NCBI GenBank assembly: GCA_050261915.1
Contig: JBLNDT010000089.1
Location: forward strand, 124,001-188,000
Source: UBA699 sp050261915
GTDB lineage: Bacteria > Bacillota > Clostridia > Clostridiales > Clostridiaceae
Length of the DNA stretch: 64,000 nt
Reading direction: 5' to 3'
The translations under genes and the position numbers were made by a program. Below the pieces are notes generated by a model. That model worked only from the letters and a program-made list of their open reading frames with translations. It was not told the DNA's origin and did not search any database. Of the stretch, positions 44,871 to 53,668 are shown in pieces; position 1 is the first letter of the stretch, and the number at the start of each line of letters is the position of its first letter.

Positions 44871-44923
44871 GTCAACAATTAAAATAAAGTTCCTTTTAAG
44901 GAACTTTTATTTTAATTGTTGAC
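44871..44923 (+). repeat. 53-bp near-perfect palindrome between pgsA and recA (terminator core)
   Basis: Two arms of about 25 bases (44871-44895 and 44898-44923) are inverted repeats with a single inserted A. The inner AAAGTTCC/GGAACTTT part plus T-rich flank works as a terminator for pgsA. The outer ten bases on each side, GTCAACAATT and its complement, exceed what a terminator needs and include the -35 region of recA. Confidence 0.8.
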
Positions 44924-44947
44924 CTGGAAAAACTTATAATATATAAT
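44919..44947 (+). promoter_or_regulatory. Sigma-A promoter of recA
   Basis: TTGACC (44919-44924), 17-bp spacer, consensus TATAAT (44942-44947). The LexA box covers the predicted start site near 44954. Confidence 0.85.
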
Positions 44948-44953
44948 TATATA

Positions 44954-44967
44954 AGAACAAACGTTCG
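44954..44967 (+). promoter_or_regulatory. LexA (SOS) box at recA
   Basis: GAAC-AAAC-GTTC at 44955-44966 fits the Firmicute consensus GAAC-N4-GTTC exactly, placed at the transcription start. It implies damage-inducible recA under the LexA encoded at 58290. Confidence 0.88.
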
Positions 44968-44986
44968 ATGAAAGGAAGTGACCCAT

Positions 44987-46033
44987 TTGGGAAGCAATAT
45001 TAACAATGATAAATTAAAAGCCATTGAAGCTGCAATGGGACAGATAGAAAAACAATTTGGCAAGGGTTCCATAATGAAATTGGGTGAAAACAGTATATTA
45101 ACAGTAGATTCAATATCTACTGGCTGCCTGGATCTGGATATTGCACTTGGAATAGGAGGTATTCCAAGAGGAAGGGTTGTAGAAATATTTGGACCTGAGT
45201 CCTCTGGAAAAACCACGGTGGCTCTTCACTGTGTGGCAGAGGCACAAAAGGTTGGCGGAGCTGCTGCATTTATTGATGCTGAGCATGCCTTAGATCCATC
45301 CTATGCAAAAAATCTTGGGGTTGATATAGATAATCTAATAGTATCCCAGCCTGATACAGGAGAGCAGGCTCTTGAAATTGCCGAGGCACTTGTTCGTTCA
45401 GGAGCAATAGACCTTATTGTTGTGGATTCTGTAGCTGCCCTTGTACCAAGAGCAGAAATAGAAGGGGAGATGGGAGATTCACATGTTGGACTTCAAGCAA
45501 GGTTAATGTCCCAGGCATTAAGAAAACTTGCTGGTTCAATAAATAAATCAAAATGTGTAATTATATTTATAAACCAGCTTAGAGAAAAAGTTGGAATAAT
45601 GTTTGGAAATCCTGAAACAACCCCAGGTGGAAGAGCTTTAAAATTCTATGCATCAGTTAGAATGGATGTAAGAAGAATTGATTCAATAAAGCAGGGAGAC
45701 GAAATAGTAGGAAACAGAACAAGGATAAAAGTAACAAAGAACAAAGTTGCTCCTCCATTTAAACAAGCTGAATTTGACATAATGTACAATGAAGGAATTT
45801 CTAAAGCAGGTAATATACTTGATGTTGGAGTTAGAGAAGAATTCGTTCAAAAAAGCGGTGCATGGTTTTCATATAACGACTTAAGACTTGGCCAGGGGCG
45901 TGAAAATGCTAAACAATACTTAAAGGATAATCCTGGAACAATGATTGAAATTGAGAATAAAATCAGGGAAAAGTATTCCTTGCCAATTGCTAAACCTGAT
46001 GAAAAAGAAGTTAAAGAAAAACCTGCTAAATAG
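44987..46033 (+). CDS. recA: Recombinase RecA
   Basis: Strand-exchange ATPase and LexA co-protease. 348 aa. Walker A GPESSGKT at 69-76, VVDSVAALVPRAEIEGEMGD, and L2-loop FINQLREKVGIMFGNPETTPG. The lysine/glutamate-rich C-terminal tail is typical. The TTG at 44987 is favoured: AAAGGAAGTG ends six bases upstream, whereas the GTG at 44978 is part of that site. Regulated by the LexA box overlapping its promoter. Confidence 0.98.
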   Translation: MGSNINNDKLKAIEAAMGQIEKQFGKGSIMKLGENSILTVDSISTGCLDLDIALGIGGIPRGRVVEIFGPESSGKTTVALHCVAEAQKVGGAAAFIDAEHALDPSYAKNLGVDIDNLIVSQPDTGEQALEIAEALVRSGAIDLIVVDSVAALVPRAEIEGEMGDSHVGLQARLMSQALRKLAGSINKSKCVIIFINQLREKVGIMFGNPETTPGGRALKFYASVRMDVRRIDSIKQGDEIVGNRTRIKVTKNKVAPPFKQAEFDIMYNEGISKAGNILDVGVREEFVQKSGAWFSYNDLRLGQGRENAKQYLKDNPGTMIEIENKIREKYSLPIAKPDEKEVKEKPAK

Positions 46034-46041
46034 TATTTTAT

Positions 46042-46070
46042 GAACTATCATTTTTTATGATAGTTCTATT
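46042..46070 (+). terminator. Terminator after recA
   Basis: A perfect 9-bp stem (46042-46050 with 46058-46066) with a seven-base T-rich loop. The downstream T tract is short (TATTTA), so efficiency is uncertain. Confidence 0.6.
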
Positions 46071-46101
46071 TACATAAAATTTAGGGTAAAATTTTGCCAA
46101 C

Positions 46102-46130
46102 TTGACAATTTATTAATTTTAATATAAAAT
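46102..46130 (+). promoter_or_regulatory. Sigma-A promoter of rny
   Basis: Consensus TTGACA (46102-46107), 17-bp spacer, TAAAAT (46125-46130). It leaves a 115-base AT-rich leader in which I see no clear conserved structure. Confidence 0.75.
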
Positions 46131-46251
46131 TAAGACAAATTCTGGTTTATCATATATTAGAAGTTACCATTTGAATATATTATGACACCTTTTCCATGCT
46201 TTCTTTTACTTAAGCATTTAAAGCATAATAAAAAGCAAAGGAGGTGTTCAT

Positions 46252-47799
46252 GTGAGTAATAGTCCTGTTATATATATTATAGCCATAGGAGTTGTTGTGG
46301 CTATAGGATTAGTTGCGGCTTTTATTATTTCCCAGAACAAAGCAAAGGGAATCCTTAAAACCGCTCAGGAAGAATCTAAAAAGATTATGCAAGACGCTGA
46401 TAAAGTCGCTGAAACCAAGAAAAAAGAAGCCATTTTGGAAGCTAAGGAAGAAATGCACAAGCTGAGAAATGACTTTGATAAGGAATCAAAAGACAGAAGA
46501 AATGAAATACAACGTCTTGAAAGAAGATTGCTCCAAAGAGAGGAATCTATTGATAAGAAAAGTGATATGCTTGAAAAGCGAGAAGAAAATTTAAACAAAA
46601 AGCAGCTTCAGATAGAAGAAACTGTTGCCAGTGTGCAAGAGCTCTATACAAAGCAGAGGGAAGAACTGCAAAGACTTTCCGGCTTGTCATCTGAAGAAGC
46701 AAAACAAATCCTATTGGAAGAAGTTAATAAAGAAATTAAACACGAAACAGCCCTTATGATAAAAGAGGTTGAAGCAAAAGCAAAAGAGGAAGCAGATAAG
46801 AAATCAAGAGAAATTATTACCTGCGCAATCCAAAGATGTGCTGCTGATCATGTGGCAGAAACCACTGTTCATGTAGTTGCTCTTCCAAATGATGAAATGA
46901 AGGGAAGAATTATAGGTAGAGAAGGAAGAAATATCCGTACCCTTGAAACCTTAACTGGAGTTGATTTAATTATTGACGACACACCAGAAGCTGTGATTTT
47001 GTCAGGCTTTGATCCAATAAGAAGAGAAGTTGCTAGAATTGCATTGGAAAAACTTATAGTTGATGGAAGAATCCATCCAGCTAGAATTGAAGAAATGGTT
47101 GAGAAAGCTAAAAAAGAAGTTGAAAACAGCATAAAGGAAGAAGGGGAACAGGCAACCTTTGAAACATCCGTTCATGGTCTTCACATTGAATTGATAAGAT
47201 TACTTGGAAGACTTAAATACAGAACAAGTTACGGACAAAATGTTTTAAAGCATTCAATAGAAGTTGCATACCTTGCAGGCCTTATGGCTTCAGAACTTGG
47301 AATAGACCCTACTGTTGCAAAAAGAGCAGGCTTGCTGCACGATATAGGTAAAGCTGTGGATCATGAAATTGATGGACCACACGCAACTATAGGTGCAGAT
47401 ATAGCTAAGAAGTATCATGAATCTTCAGTAATAGTAAACGCAATAGCTGCTCATCACGGTGACGTGGAAATTGATTCAATAGAAGCTGTACTTGTTCAAG
47501 CTGCAGATGCTATATCAGCTGCAAGACCAGGTGCTAGAAGAGAAACTCTCGAAGCATATATAAAGAGATTGGAAAAACTTGAAGAAATCGCAAATACATG
47601 TGAAGGCGTAGAAAAGTCATATGCCATTCAAGCGGGAAGAGAAATCAGAATTATGGTTAAACCAGAAGAAATTGATGATGTTGGATCTGTTAATTTGGCA
47701 AGGGGTATCGTTAAGCAGATAGAAAATGAGCTTGAATATCCTGGTCAGATAAAGGTAAATGTTATTAGAGAAACAAGAGCAATAGAGTATGCAAAATAG
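46252..47799 (+). CDS. rny: Ribonuclease Y
   Basis: Membrane-anchored endoribonuclease that starts mRNA decay in Firmicutes. 515 aa. N-terminal membrane helix (about 5-27), long coiled coil (about 35-190), KH domain (GRIIGREGRNIRTLETLTGV, about 218), HD domain with LLHDIGKAVDHE (about 362) and AAHHGDVE. GTG start at 46252 after AAAGGAGGTGTTCAT. The gene order recA-rny-spoVS is typical of clostridia. Confidence 0.98.
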   Translation: MSNSPVIYIIAIGVVVAIGLVAAFIISQNKAKGILKTAQEESKKIMQDADKVAETKKKEAILEAKEEMHKLRNDFDKESKDRRNEIQRLERRLLQREESIDKKSDMLEKREENLNKKQLQIEETVASVQELYTKQREELQRLSGLSSEEAKQILLEEVNKEIKHETALMIKEVEAKAKEEADKKSREIITCAIQRCAADHVAETTVHVVALPNDEMKGRIIGREGRNIRTLETLTGVDLIIDDTPEAVILSGFDPIRREVARIALEKLIVDGRIHPARIEEMVEKAKKEVENSIKEEGEQATFETSVHGLHIELIRLLGRLKYRTSYGQNVLKHSIEVAYLAGLMASELGIDPTVAKRAGLLHDIGKAVDHEIDGPHATIGADIAKKYHESSVIVNAIAAHHGDVEIDSIEAVLVQAADAISAARPGARRETLEAYIKRLEKLEEIANTCEGVEKSYAIQAGREIRIMVKPEEIDDVGSVNLARGIVKQIENELEYPGQIKVNVIRETRAIEYAK

Positions 47800-47827
47800 T
47801 ATAGTCTAAGAATAACATAATAATTAG

Positions 47828-47879
47828 TTCCTTTTAAATTTTGTATTTATTGTAAAATTTAAAAGGAATTTTTAATTTT
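47828..47879 (+). terminator. Terminator after rny
   Basis: A perfect 15-bp stem (47828-47842 with 47854-47868), 11-base loop and T-rich tail. The 3' arm supplies the -35 element of the putative spoVS sigma-H promoter. Confidence 0.8.
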
Positions 47880-47890
47880 CCGTAGAATAC
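47862..47890 (+). promoter_or_regulatory. Candidate sigma-H promoter of spoVS
   Basis: AAAGGAATT (47862-47870) matches RNAGGAWWW; after 11 bases GTAGAATAC (47882-47890) matches RNNGAATWW at all but the last position. spoVS is sigma-H dependent in Bacillus subtilis. A sigma-A-like TATAAT also lies at about 47904, so dual control is possible. Confidence 0.6.
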
Positions 47891-47945
47891 TATAACTGTA
47901 ATGATATAATATTCTAAGTTAAATAATGGGAGGGTAAATTTAATT

Positions 47946-48206
47946 ATGGAAGTATTAAAAGTTTCAGCAAAATCAAGTCCAAATTCAGTAGCAGGGGCTT
48001 TAGCAGGGGTTCTAAGAGAAAAGGGTGCAGCAGAAATACAAGCCATAGGAGCAGGTGCCCTAAACCAGGCTGTTAAAGCTGTAGCTATAGCTAGAGGCTT
48101 TGTAGCACCAAGCGGTATCGATTTAGTTTGTATACCTGCTTTTACTGATATAGAAATTGACGGTGAAGAAAGAACCGCAATTAAACTTATCATACAGCCT
48201 AGATAA
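47946..48206 (+). CDS. spoVS: Stage V sporulation protein S
   Basis: 86-aa Alba-like nucleic-acid-binding protein required for normal spore coat assembly in Bacillus and conserved in spore formers. Near-invariant sequence: EVLKVSAKSSPNSVAGALAG, IQAIGAGALNQAVKAVAIAR, and the C-terminus TAIKLIIQPR. GGGAGGGTAAATTTAATT precedes the ATG. Good evidence that the organism sporulates. Flanked by terminators, so monocistronic. Confidence 0.97.
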   Translation: MEVLKVSAKSSPNSVAGALAGVLREKGAAEIQAIGAGALNQAVKAVAIARGFVAPSGIDLVCIPAFTDIEIDGEERTAIKLIIQPR

Positions 48207-48221
48207 TATTTTATATACATT

Positions 48222-48255
48222 AGGACTTGAATTAATCTCAAGTCCTTTAATTTTT
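48222..48255 (+). terminator. Terminator after spoVS
   Basis: A perfect 9-bp stem (48222-48230 with 48238-48246), seven-base loop, then a T-rich tract. Confidence 0.8.
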
Positions 48256-48307
48256 GTAAAAAATATGATACATTATAGGTTGAGTATTTATTATACTGGA
48301 GGATAAA

Positions 48308-49174
48308 ATGGATTATAAGGCACTTTTAAAATTAATGAGACCTAAGCAATGGACTAAAAACTTTTTTGTTTTTGCAGCAATTATTTTTTCCGGGAATTTT
48401 CTTAATGTACATATATTAAAAATCAATATACTAACCTTTATTTTATTTTGTTTAACCTCATCAGCTATTTATGTATTAAATGATATAGTTGATATAGAGA
48501 AGGATAAAATACACCCTGACAAGAAAAAAAGACCTCTGCCAAGCGGAAGAATATCAAAAAACACTGCTATTATATTCGATCTACTATTAATAGTATCTGT
48601 AGGGGTAGTGTCATGGCTATATATTGATATAAAGATATTAGGAATATTTACAGTATATTTTATAGTGAACATATTCTATTCTTTTGTATTAAAAAATGTT
48701 GTTATAATTGATGTGATGATAATCACCTTTGGATTTGTTTTAAGAGTTGCAAGCGGAAGTGTTGCTACAAATGTGGAGATTTCACCATGGCTTTTTTTAT
48801 GTACAATCTTGCTTTCACTATTTCTAGCTTTGAATAAAAGAAAGAGTGAAATTGTAATGCTTCAAGACAGTTCTGCATCACATAGAAAAATACTTGAAGA
48901 ATACTCAATAGATCTTATAGATAAAATGCTTACAATAGTAAACCCCTCCATACTTATGGCATACTGTCTTTATACCTTTAGCTCCACCCAAAGCAGAACT
49001 ATGATGTATACAATTCCTTTCGTTCTATTTGGAATTTTTAGATATGAATATCTTATGGACAAAAAGAATATAGGAAGCAAACCAGAAGATGTGTTCATAA
49101 AAGACCTTCCGTTCCTTATAAACATACTTTTATGGATAACCTCAGTGCTCTTGATAATATACTTAAAATTATAG
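48308..49174 (+). CDS. UbiA-family prenyltransferase, decaprenyl-phosphate phosphoribosyltransferase-like
   Basis: 288-aa integral membrane protein with about eight hydrophobic segments. The Asp-rich motif NDIVDIEKDKIHPDKKKRPL (about 58-77) fits the NDxxDxxxD form found in the polyprenyl-phosphate phosphoribosyltransferase (Rv3806c-like) branch of UbiA. Family inference: moves phosphoribose from PRPP to a polyprenyl phosphate. TGGAGGATAAA precedes the ATG. The adjacent glycosyltransferase could use the lipid-linked sugar. Other UbiA activities cannot be excluded. Confidence 0.75.
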   Translation: MDYKALLKLMRPKQWTKNFFVFAAIIFSGNFLNVHILKINILTFILFCLTSSAIYVLNDIVDIEKDKIHPDKKKRPLPSGRISKNTAIIFDLLLIVSVGVVSWLYIDIKILGIFTVYFIVNIFYSFVLKNVVIIDVMIITFGFVLRVASGSVATNVEISPWLFLCTILLSLFLALNKRKSEIVMLQDSSASHRKILEEYSIDLIDKMLTIVNPSILMAYCLYTFSSTQSRTMMYTIPFVLFGIFRYEYLMDKKNIGSKPEDVFIKDLPFLINILLWITSVLLIIYLKL

Positions 49175-49189
49175 AAATGAGTGAATAAA

Positions 49190-50464
49190 ATGAGTCTTCA
49201 TAGTTTAAAAAAATATACTTATTACAAGGCAGTCCTAATCTTAGGATTAATACTTGCAGTACTGTGGGTAACCTTCGTAAATACAAAGCCATTTTCAGAT
49301 TTTCTTTATTATTATAATGTAGCATTAAATGTATATAATGGTCTAACCTGGGGAAATACGTATACCGCTGTTGGATACTCCATTGTACTTGGATTTTTGT
49401 TTAAGATATTTGGAACTAATTTTTTAGTTGCTAAGATCTTTAATATTGTTCTATATGTGATCAGCAATGTACTTTTTTTAGAGCTATTAGACAAAACAAA
49501 GTTTAAAAATACTGATAAAAAAATAATGTTTACATTATTTGTGTTTTTTCCTAACAACATATGTTATACCAGTATTGTTGGAACAGAACTTTTATTTACT
49601 ACCATTACGCTTCTTGTTACAGTTATATATTTTAGCAGATTAAAATACAAATATGCAGTTCTTGGTATACTAGTTGGGCTGAACACTATGATAAAACCAT
49701 TTTTCATAATATTTTTCCTGCTGATATTTATTGTAGAGCTTCTCTCCATAAAAAAACTTTTAGTACCCTTAAGAAATTCAATTATTGTACTTATATTTTG
49801 CTGTATAGCAATAGCTCCCTGGGTTTACAGAAATACAAAAATGATGGGACAATTTACTTTTGTATCAAATAACGGGGGTATCGTATTATATATAAATAAT
49901 AATTCGCAAAATAATCTTGGAAGATGGATGGCTGCATCAGATGTAGAAAACTCCATAGTCAAAACTGATGAATATAAAAATGCAAACATGACAGAGCAAA
50001 ATAAAATGCTTAGCAATGCAGCGAAAAAATGGATAGTATCTCACCCAAAAGAATTTATATCCCTTGGAATTACAAGACTTGAAAATACATATTTTAAAGG
50101 TGATGATATAAGTTATACCTATAATGAAGCCGGATTGTCTGAAAGTTTTAAAACCTTGCTTTACAATTTAACAGACAAAGTCAGGAAAATAATTTTCAAG
50201 CCTGCTATTTTGTGTTTAGCTGTATATAGTGTTATAATACTAAAAAGCATATTTAATATGAAAACAAACGAATTAAATGTATTTAACCTGTACACCACAA
50301 TATTGTTTTATATGTTTACTTCCGTATACTTTATAACAGAGGGTCAGGGCAGATATGCCTTCCCATTGATTTTTATATTTGTATACTACTTCTATTGTTT
50401 AATATACTATCTGCTTAATAAGGTTAAAGATTTATATAAATTACGAATGGAGGATAATAAATGA
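49190..50464 (+). CDS. Polytopic GT-C/GT39-like glycosyltransferase
   Basis: About 424 aa with ten or more hydrophobic segments. The first extracytoplasmic loop has an acidic residue in NTKPFSDFLYYYNVALN, as in polyprenyl-phosphate-dependent GT-C enzymes (ArnT/PMT type). A non-membrane C-terminal region (about 225-310) is followed by more helices. Donor and acceptor unknown; next to the UbiA-type gene, a lipid-linked pentose donor is an attractive inference. The start is uncertain: ATG 49190 or GTG 49181, both with weak ribosome sites. Four-base overlap with the aminotransferase. Confidence 0.75.
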   Translation: MSLHSLKKYTYYKAVLILGLILAVLWVTFVNTKPFSDFLYYYNVALNVYNGLTWGNTYTAVGYSIVLGFLFKIFGTNFLVAKIFNIVLYVISNVLFLELLDKTKFKNTDKKIMFTLFVFFPNNICYTSIVGTELLFTTITLLVTVIYFSRLKYKYAVLGILVGLNTMIKPFFIIFFLLIFIVELLSIKKLLVPLRNSIIVLIFCCIAIAPWVYRNTKMMGQFTFVSNNGGIVLYINNNSQNNLGRWMAASDVENSIVKTDEYKNANMTEQNKMLSNAAKKWIVSHPKEFISLGITRLENTYFKGDDISYTYNEAGLSESFKTLLYNLTDKVRKIIFKPAILCLAVYSVIILKSIFNMKTNELNVFNLYTTILFYMFTSVYFITEGQGRYAFPLIFIFVYYFYCLIYYLLNKVKDLYKLRMEDNK

Positions 50465-51663
50465 ACTATTCTAAAAAGGCATTAGCAATTCAACCATCCA
50501 TAACATTGGCAATCAGTGCCAAAGCTAAAGAAATGAAGTCCCAGGGCATAGATGTAATTGGATTTGGAGTAGGAGAGCCTGATTTCAATACCCCACTGAA
50601 CATCCAAGAAGCAGCTATAAAAGCAATAAGGGAAGGTCATACAAAATATACTCCTGCATCAGGGATTATAGAATTAAAAAAAGCTGTTGTTGATAAATTT
50701 TGGAATGAAAACAATTTAAAATATAATGAATCTCAAATTATTATTTCAACTGGTGCTAAACAGTGTCTCGCAAATCTTTTTCAGGCGGTACTAAATCCAG
50801 GGGACGAAGTTATAATGCAAATACCATACTGGGTAAGCTATCCTGAATTAATTCAGCTTGCTGATGGTGTGCCGGTTTTCGTTGAAACAGATGAAAAAAA
50901 CAACTTTAAGCTTACTTTGGACAAACTCCAGGCTGCTGTAACAGATAAGACAAAAATGATACTTGTAAATACGCCTAACAATCCTACAGGTACTGTATAT
51001 AACAAAGAGGATCTTCAGATGATAGCTGATTTTGCAAAGGAGCATGATTTGCTTATATTAGCCGATGAAATATATGAAAAATTAATTTACGGAGACGAAA
51101 AACACATAAGTATAGCAACTCTTTCTGAAGATGCATATAATCGAACTATAATAATTAATGGAGTTTCAAAATCCTTTGCAATGACAGGGTGGAGAATAGG
51201 TTATGCTGCTGGTAATAAGGATATTATAAAACTTATGGCTAATATTCAGAGCCATACAACTTCAAACCCAAGTTCAATTGCTCAATATGCTTCCTTAGAA
51301 GCGCTTACAGGACCAACTGATGCTCAGAAGGCTATGATTGAAGAATTCAAAAAGAGACGTGATTATATGATAAAGAGGATTAATTCAATTAAAGGTTTGT
51401 CATGTATTGAACCAATGGGGGCCTTTTATGTAATGATGAATATATCCAAGCTCTTTGGTAAAGAAGTAGAAGGGGAAATGATAAGTGATTCACTTTCATT
51501 TTCAAACTCATTGCTGGCACACGCAAAAGTTGCAGCAGTTCCTGGAATTGGCTTTGGTGTAGATGATTATGTGAGGCTTTCCTATGCAACTTCCATGGAA
51601 AACATTGAAAATGGACTAGATAGAATAGAAGGGTATGTTAAATTTTATTATAAAGACTTATAA
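50461..51663 (+). CDS. aspB: Class I aspartate aminotransferase-type enzyme
   Basis: PLP-dependent transaminase of 400 aa. Substrate and cofactor segments: GVGEPDFNTP, YTPASGIIELKKAV, STGAKQCL, VNTPNNPTGTVY, ADEIYEKLIYG, and the PLP lysine in NGVSKSFAMTGWRIGY (about 235). This is the AspB/Ib subgroup of aspartate (or prephenate) aminotransferases. The ATGA overlap couples it to the membrane glycosyltransferase, although a functional link is not obvious. HPr follows after 16 bases. Confidence 0.88.
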   Translation: MNYSKKALAIQPSITLAISAKAKEMKSQGIDVIGFGVGEPDFNTPLNIQEAAIKAIREGHTKYTPASGIIELKKAVVDKFWNENNLKYNESQIIISTGAKQCLANLFQAVLNPGDEVIMQIPYWVSYPELIQLADGVPVFVETDEKNNFKLTLDKLQAAVTDKTKMILVNTPNNPTGTVYNKEDLQMIADFAKEHDLLILADEIYEKLIYGDEKHISIATLSEDAYNRTIIINGVSKSFAMTGWRIGYAAGNKDIIKLMANIQSHTTSNPSSIAQYASLEALTGPTDAQKAMIEEFKKRRDYMIKRINSIKGLSCIEPMGAFYVMMNISKLFGKEVEGEMISDSLSFSNSLLAHAKVAAVPGIGFGVDDYVRLSYATSMENIENGLDRIEGYVKFYYKDL

Positions 51664-51679
51664 GATTGGAGTGTAAATA

Positions 51680-51940
51680 ATGATAACAAGAGAAATAGTA
51701 ATTAACAGTGCCACAGGACTTCATGCAAGGCCAGCTACTCTCCTTGTAAAAAAAGCTTCTTCCTTTAAATCAGATATTTATATTGAATTTAACGGAAAAA
51801 AAGCTAATGTTAAGAGCCTTATCGGGGTTCTTTCCCTTGGAGTAACAAAAGGAAACACAGTAGCTCTTTCAATAAATGGTGCTGATGAAGCTTATGCCAT
51901 GGACGAACTGGTAAAACTAATAGAATCACTAGAAGAATAA
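51680..51940 (+). CDS. ptsH: Phosphocarrier protein HPr
   Basis: 86-aa HPr-fold protein. Both regulatory sites are intact: His15 in TGLHARPA (phosphorylated by enzyme I) and Ser46 in NVKSLIGVLSLG (target of HPr kinase in Firmicutes). So it could act in sugar uptake and, with CcpA, in catabolite control. No ptsI or hprK is in this window. GGAGTG precedes the ATG; a terminator follows. Confidence 0.92.
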   Translation: MITREIVINSATGLHARPATLLVKKASSFKSDIYIEFNGKKANVKSLIGVLSLGVTKGNTVALSINGADEAYAMDELVKLIESLEE

Positions 51941-51966
51941 AAGGCTCTTTGAGCCTTTTTTGTTTT
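51939..51966 (+). terminator. Terminator after HPr
   Basis: A perfect 9-bp stem (51939-51947 with 51951-51959), TTT loop and T-rich tail, overlapping the stop codon. Confidence 0.85.
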
Positions 51967-52060
51967 TTACGAACAAAGATAGTGAATTTTAAATTAATAT
52001 ATGATATAATATGAATGAAATTTTATTAAATCAATTATATATACGTATGGAGGTAAATTA

Positions 52061-53491
52061 ATGAGAAATACATATAATTCTCCCTTAAATTCAAGGTATT
52101 CATCCAAGGAAATGTCATATCTCTTTTCAGAGGAAATGAAATTTAAAACTTGGAGAAAACTTTGGGTTGCCCTGGCAGAATGCGAAAAGGACCTTGGTCT
52201 TAATATAACTGAGGAACAAATTGCTGAACTTAAAGCATTCCAAAATGATGTAAATTATGAAGTAGCTGAACAAAGGGAAAAGGAAGTAAGACATGACGTT
52301 ATGAGCCATGTTTACGCTTATGGAGTACAATGCCCAAAAGCAAAGGGTATAATACATTTAGGTGCTACCAGCTGCTATGTTGGAGATAATACAGATATTA
52401 TAATAATGAAGGAAGCCCTTCTTTTAATAAGAAAAAAATTAATAAACGTTATAAATTCACTAACAAAGTTCGCCCTGCAGTATAAAGATATGCCTGCTCT
52501 TGGATTTACTCACTATCAGCCGGCTCAGTTAACTACAGTAGGCAAAAGAGCAACACTATGGATCCAGGATTTAATGATAGATCTTGAAAATCTTGATTTT
52601 GTAATTGAAAACTTAAAACTTAGAGGTGTTAAAGGTACAACAGGTACTCAAGCCAGCTTCATGGAGCTTTTTGACGGCAATGAAGAGCTTGTAAAAAAGC
52701 TGGATGTAATTGTTACAAACAAAATGGGCTTTAAAGCAAGCTACATGGTTACAGGACAGACTTACAGCAGAAAAGTTGATTCTATAGTATTAAATACTCT
52801 TTCAGAAATAGCTCAAAGTGCTTATAAATTCAGCAATGACATGAGACTCTTACAGAGCATGAAGGAAATGGAAGAACCATTTGAAAAGAGCCAGATAGGT
52901 TCTTCAGCAATGGCATATAAGAGAAACCCAATGAGATCCGAAAGAATGGGAGCATTAGCAAGATATATAATAGTAGATTCATTAAACCCAGCTATAACTG
53001 CAGCATCCCAGTGGTTTGAAAGAACTCTTGATGATTCTGCAAACAAGAGAATAGCTGTAGCTGAAGCATTCCTTGCTTTGGACGGAGTATTGAACCTCTA
53101 TCTTAACGTTTCGAGCAACATGGTGGTTTATGAAAAAGTAATAAAAGCACATGTTTTAAAAGAACTTCCTTTTATGGCTACAGAAAATATTATCATGGAA
53201 GCTGTAAAAAGAGGGGGAGACAGACAGGAACTTCATGAAAGAATCAGGGTTCATTCCATGGAAGCTGCTAGAATGGTTAAACAGGAAGGTCTAGATAATG
53301 ACCTAATTGAAAGAATAATAAATGATGACTTCTTCAATATGAGCAGTGAAGAAATAATAAGCTCCATAGATCCTCAAAAATATATCGGAAGAGCACCTGG
53401 GCAGGTGGTAGATTTCATAAAAACTGAAGTTGAACCAATGCTTTTAGCAAATGAAAGCCTACTTGGTGAAAAAGCTGAAATTAACGTATAA
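52061..53491 (+). CDS. purB: Adenylosuccinate lyase
   Basis: Fumarase-superfamily enzyme acting twice in purine synthesis (SAICAR and adenylosuccinate cleavage). 476 aa. HDVMSHVYAYG (about 89), GATSCYVGDNTD, THYQPAQLTTVGKRA (about 149) and the catalytic signature loop SSAMAYKRNPMRSE (about 285-298). TATGGAGG upstream of the ATG. It stands alone, with a terminator on each side and no purine riboswitch-like leader in the 95-base gap before it. Confidence 0.97.
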   Translation: MRNTYNSPLNSRYSSKEMSYLFSEEMKFKTWRKLWVALAECEKDLGLNITEEQIAELKAFQNDVNYEVAEQREKEVRHDVMSHVYAYGVQCPKAKGIIHLGATSCYVGDNTDIIIMKEALLLIRKKLINVINSLTKFALQYKDMPALGFTHYQPAQLTTVGKRATLWIQDLMIDLENLDFVIENLKLRGVKGTTGTQASFMELFDGNEELVKKLDVIVTNKMGFKASYMVTGQTYSRKVDSIVLNTLSEIAQSAYKFSNDMRLLQSMKEMEEPFEKSQIGSSAMAYKRNPMRSERMGALARYIIVDSLNPAITAASQWFERTLDDSANKRIAVAEAFLALDGVLNLYLNVSSNMVVYEKVIKAHVLKELPFMATENIIMEAVKRGGDRQELHERIRVHSMEAARMVKQEGLDNDLIERIINDDFFNMSSEEIISSIDPQKYIGRAPGQVVDFIKTEVEPMLLANESLLGEKAEINV

Positions 53492-53530
53492 TTCTTCTAA
53501 TTTTGATAAAAAAATCGATTTTAAAAATTA

Positions 53531-53556
53531 AAAGACCTTAATTAGGTCTTTTTCTT
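53531..53556 (+). terminator. Terminator after purB
   Basis: AAAGACC (53531-53537) pairs with GGTCTTT (53545-53551); the loop TTAATTA is itself palindromic; a T-rich tail follows. Confidence 0.75.
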
Positions 53557-53620
53557 ATTTTTTGAATTAATTTTTTTGTACACAATTTAATTCCCAGTTT
53601 GTGGAAAATAATAAAATTGG

Positions 53621-53637
53621 TAATTATGCACCAATTA
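53621..53637 (+). repeat. 17-bp direct repeat, copy 1
   Basis: TAATTATGCACCAATTA. Here the motif also lies across an AATTGGT/ACCAATT palindrome (53615-53621 with 53630-53636). Confidence 0.75.
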
Positions 53638-53668
53638 AGTAACAACCTGTGATTTACAGAAAACCGTA

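Noticed and set aside
51967..52060. Purine riboswitch before purB
   Set aside because: The 95-base gap lacks paired elements or recognisable conserved loops.
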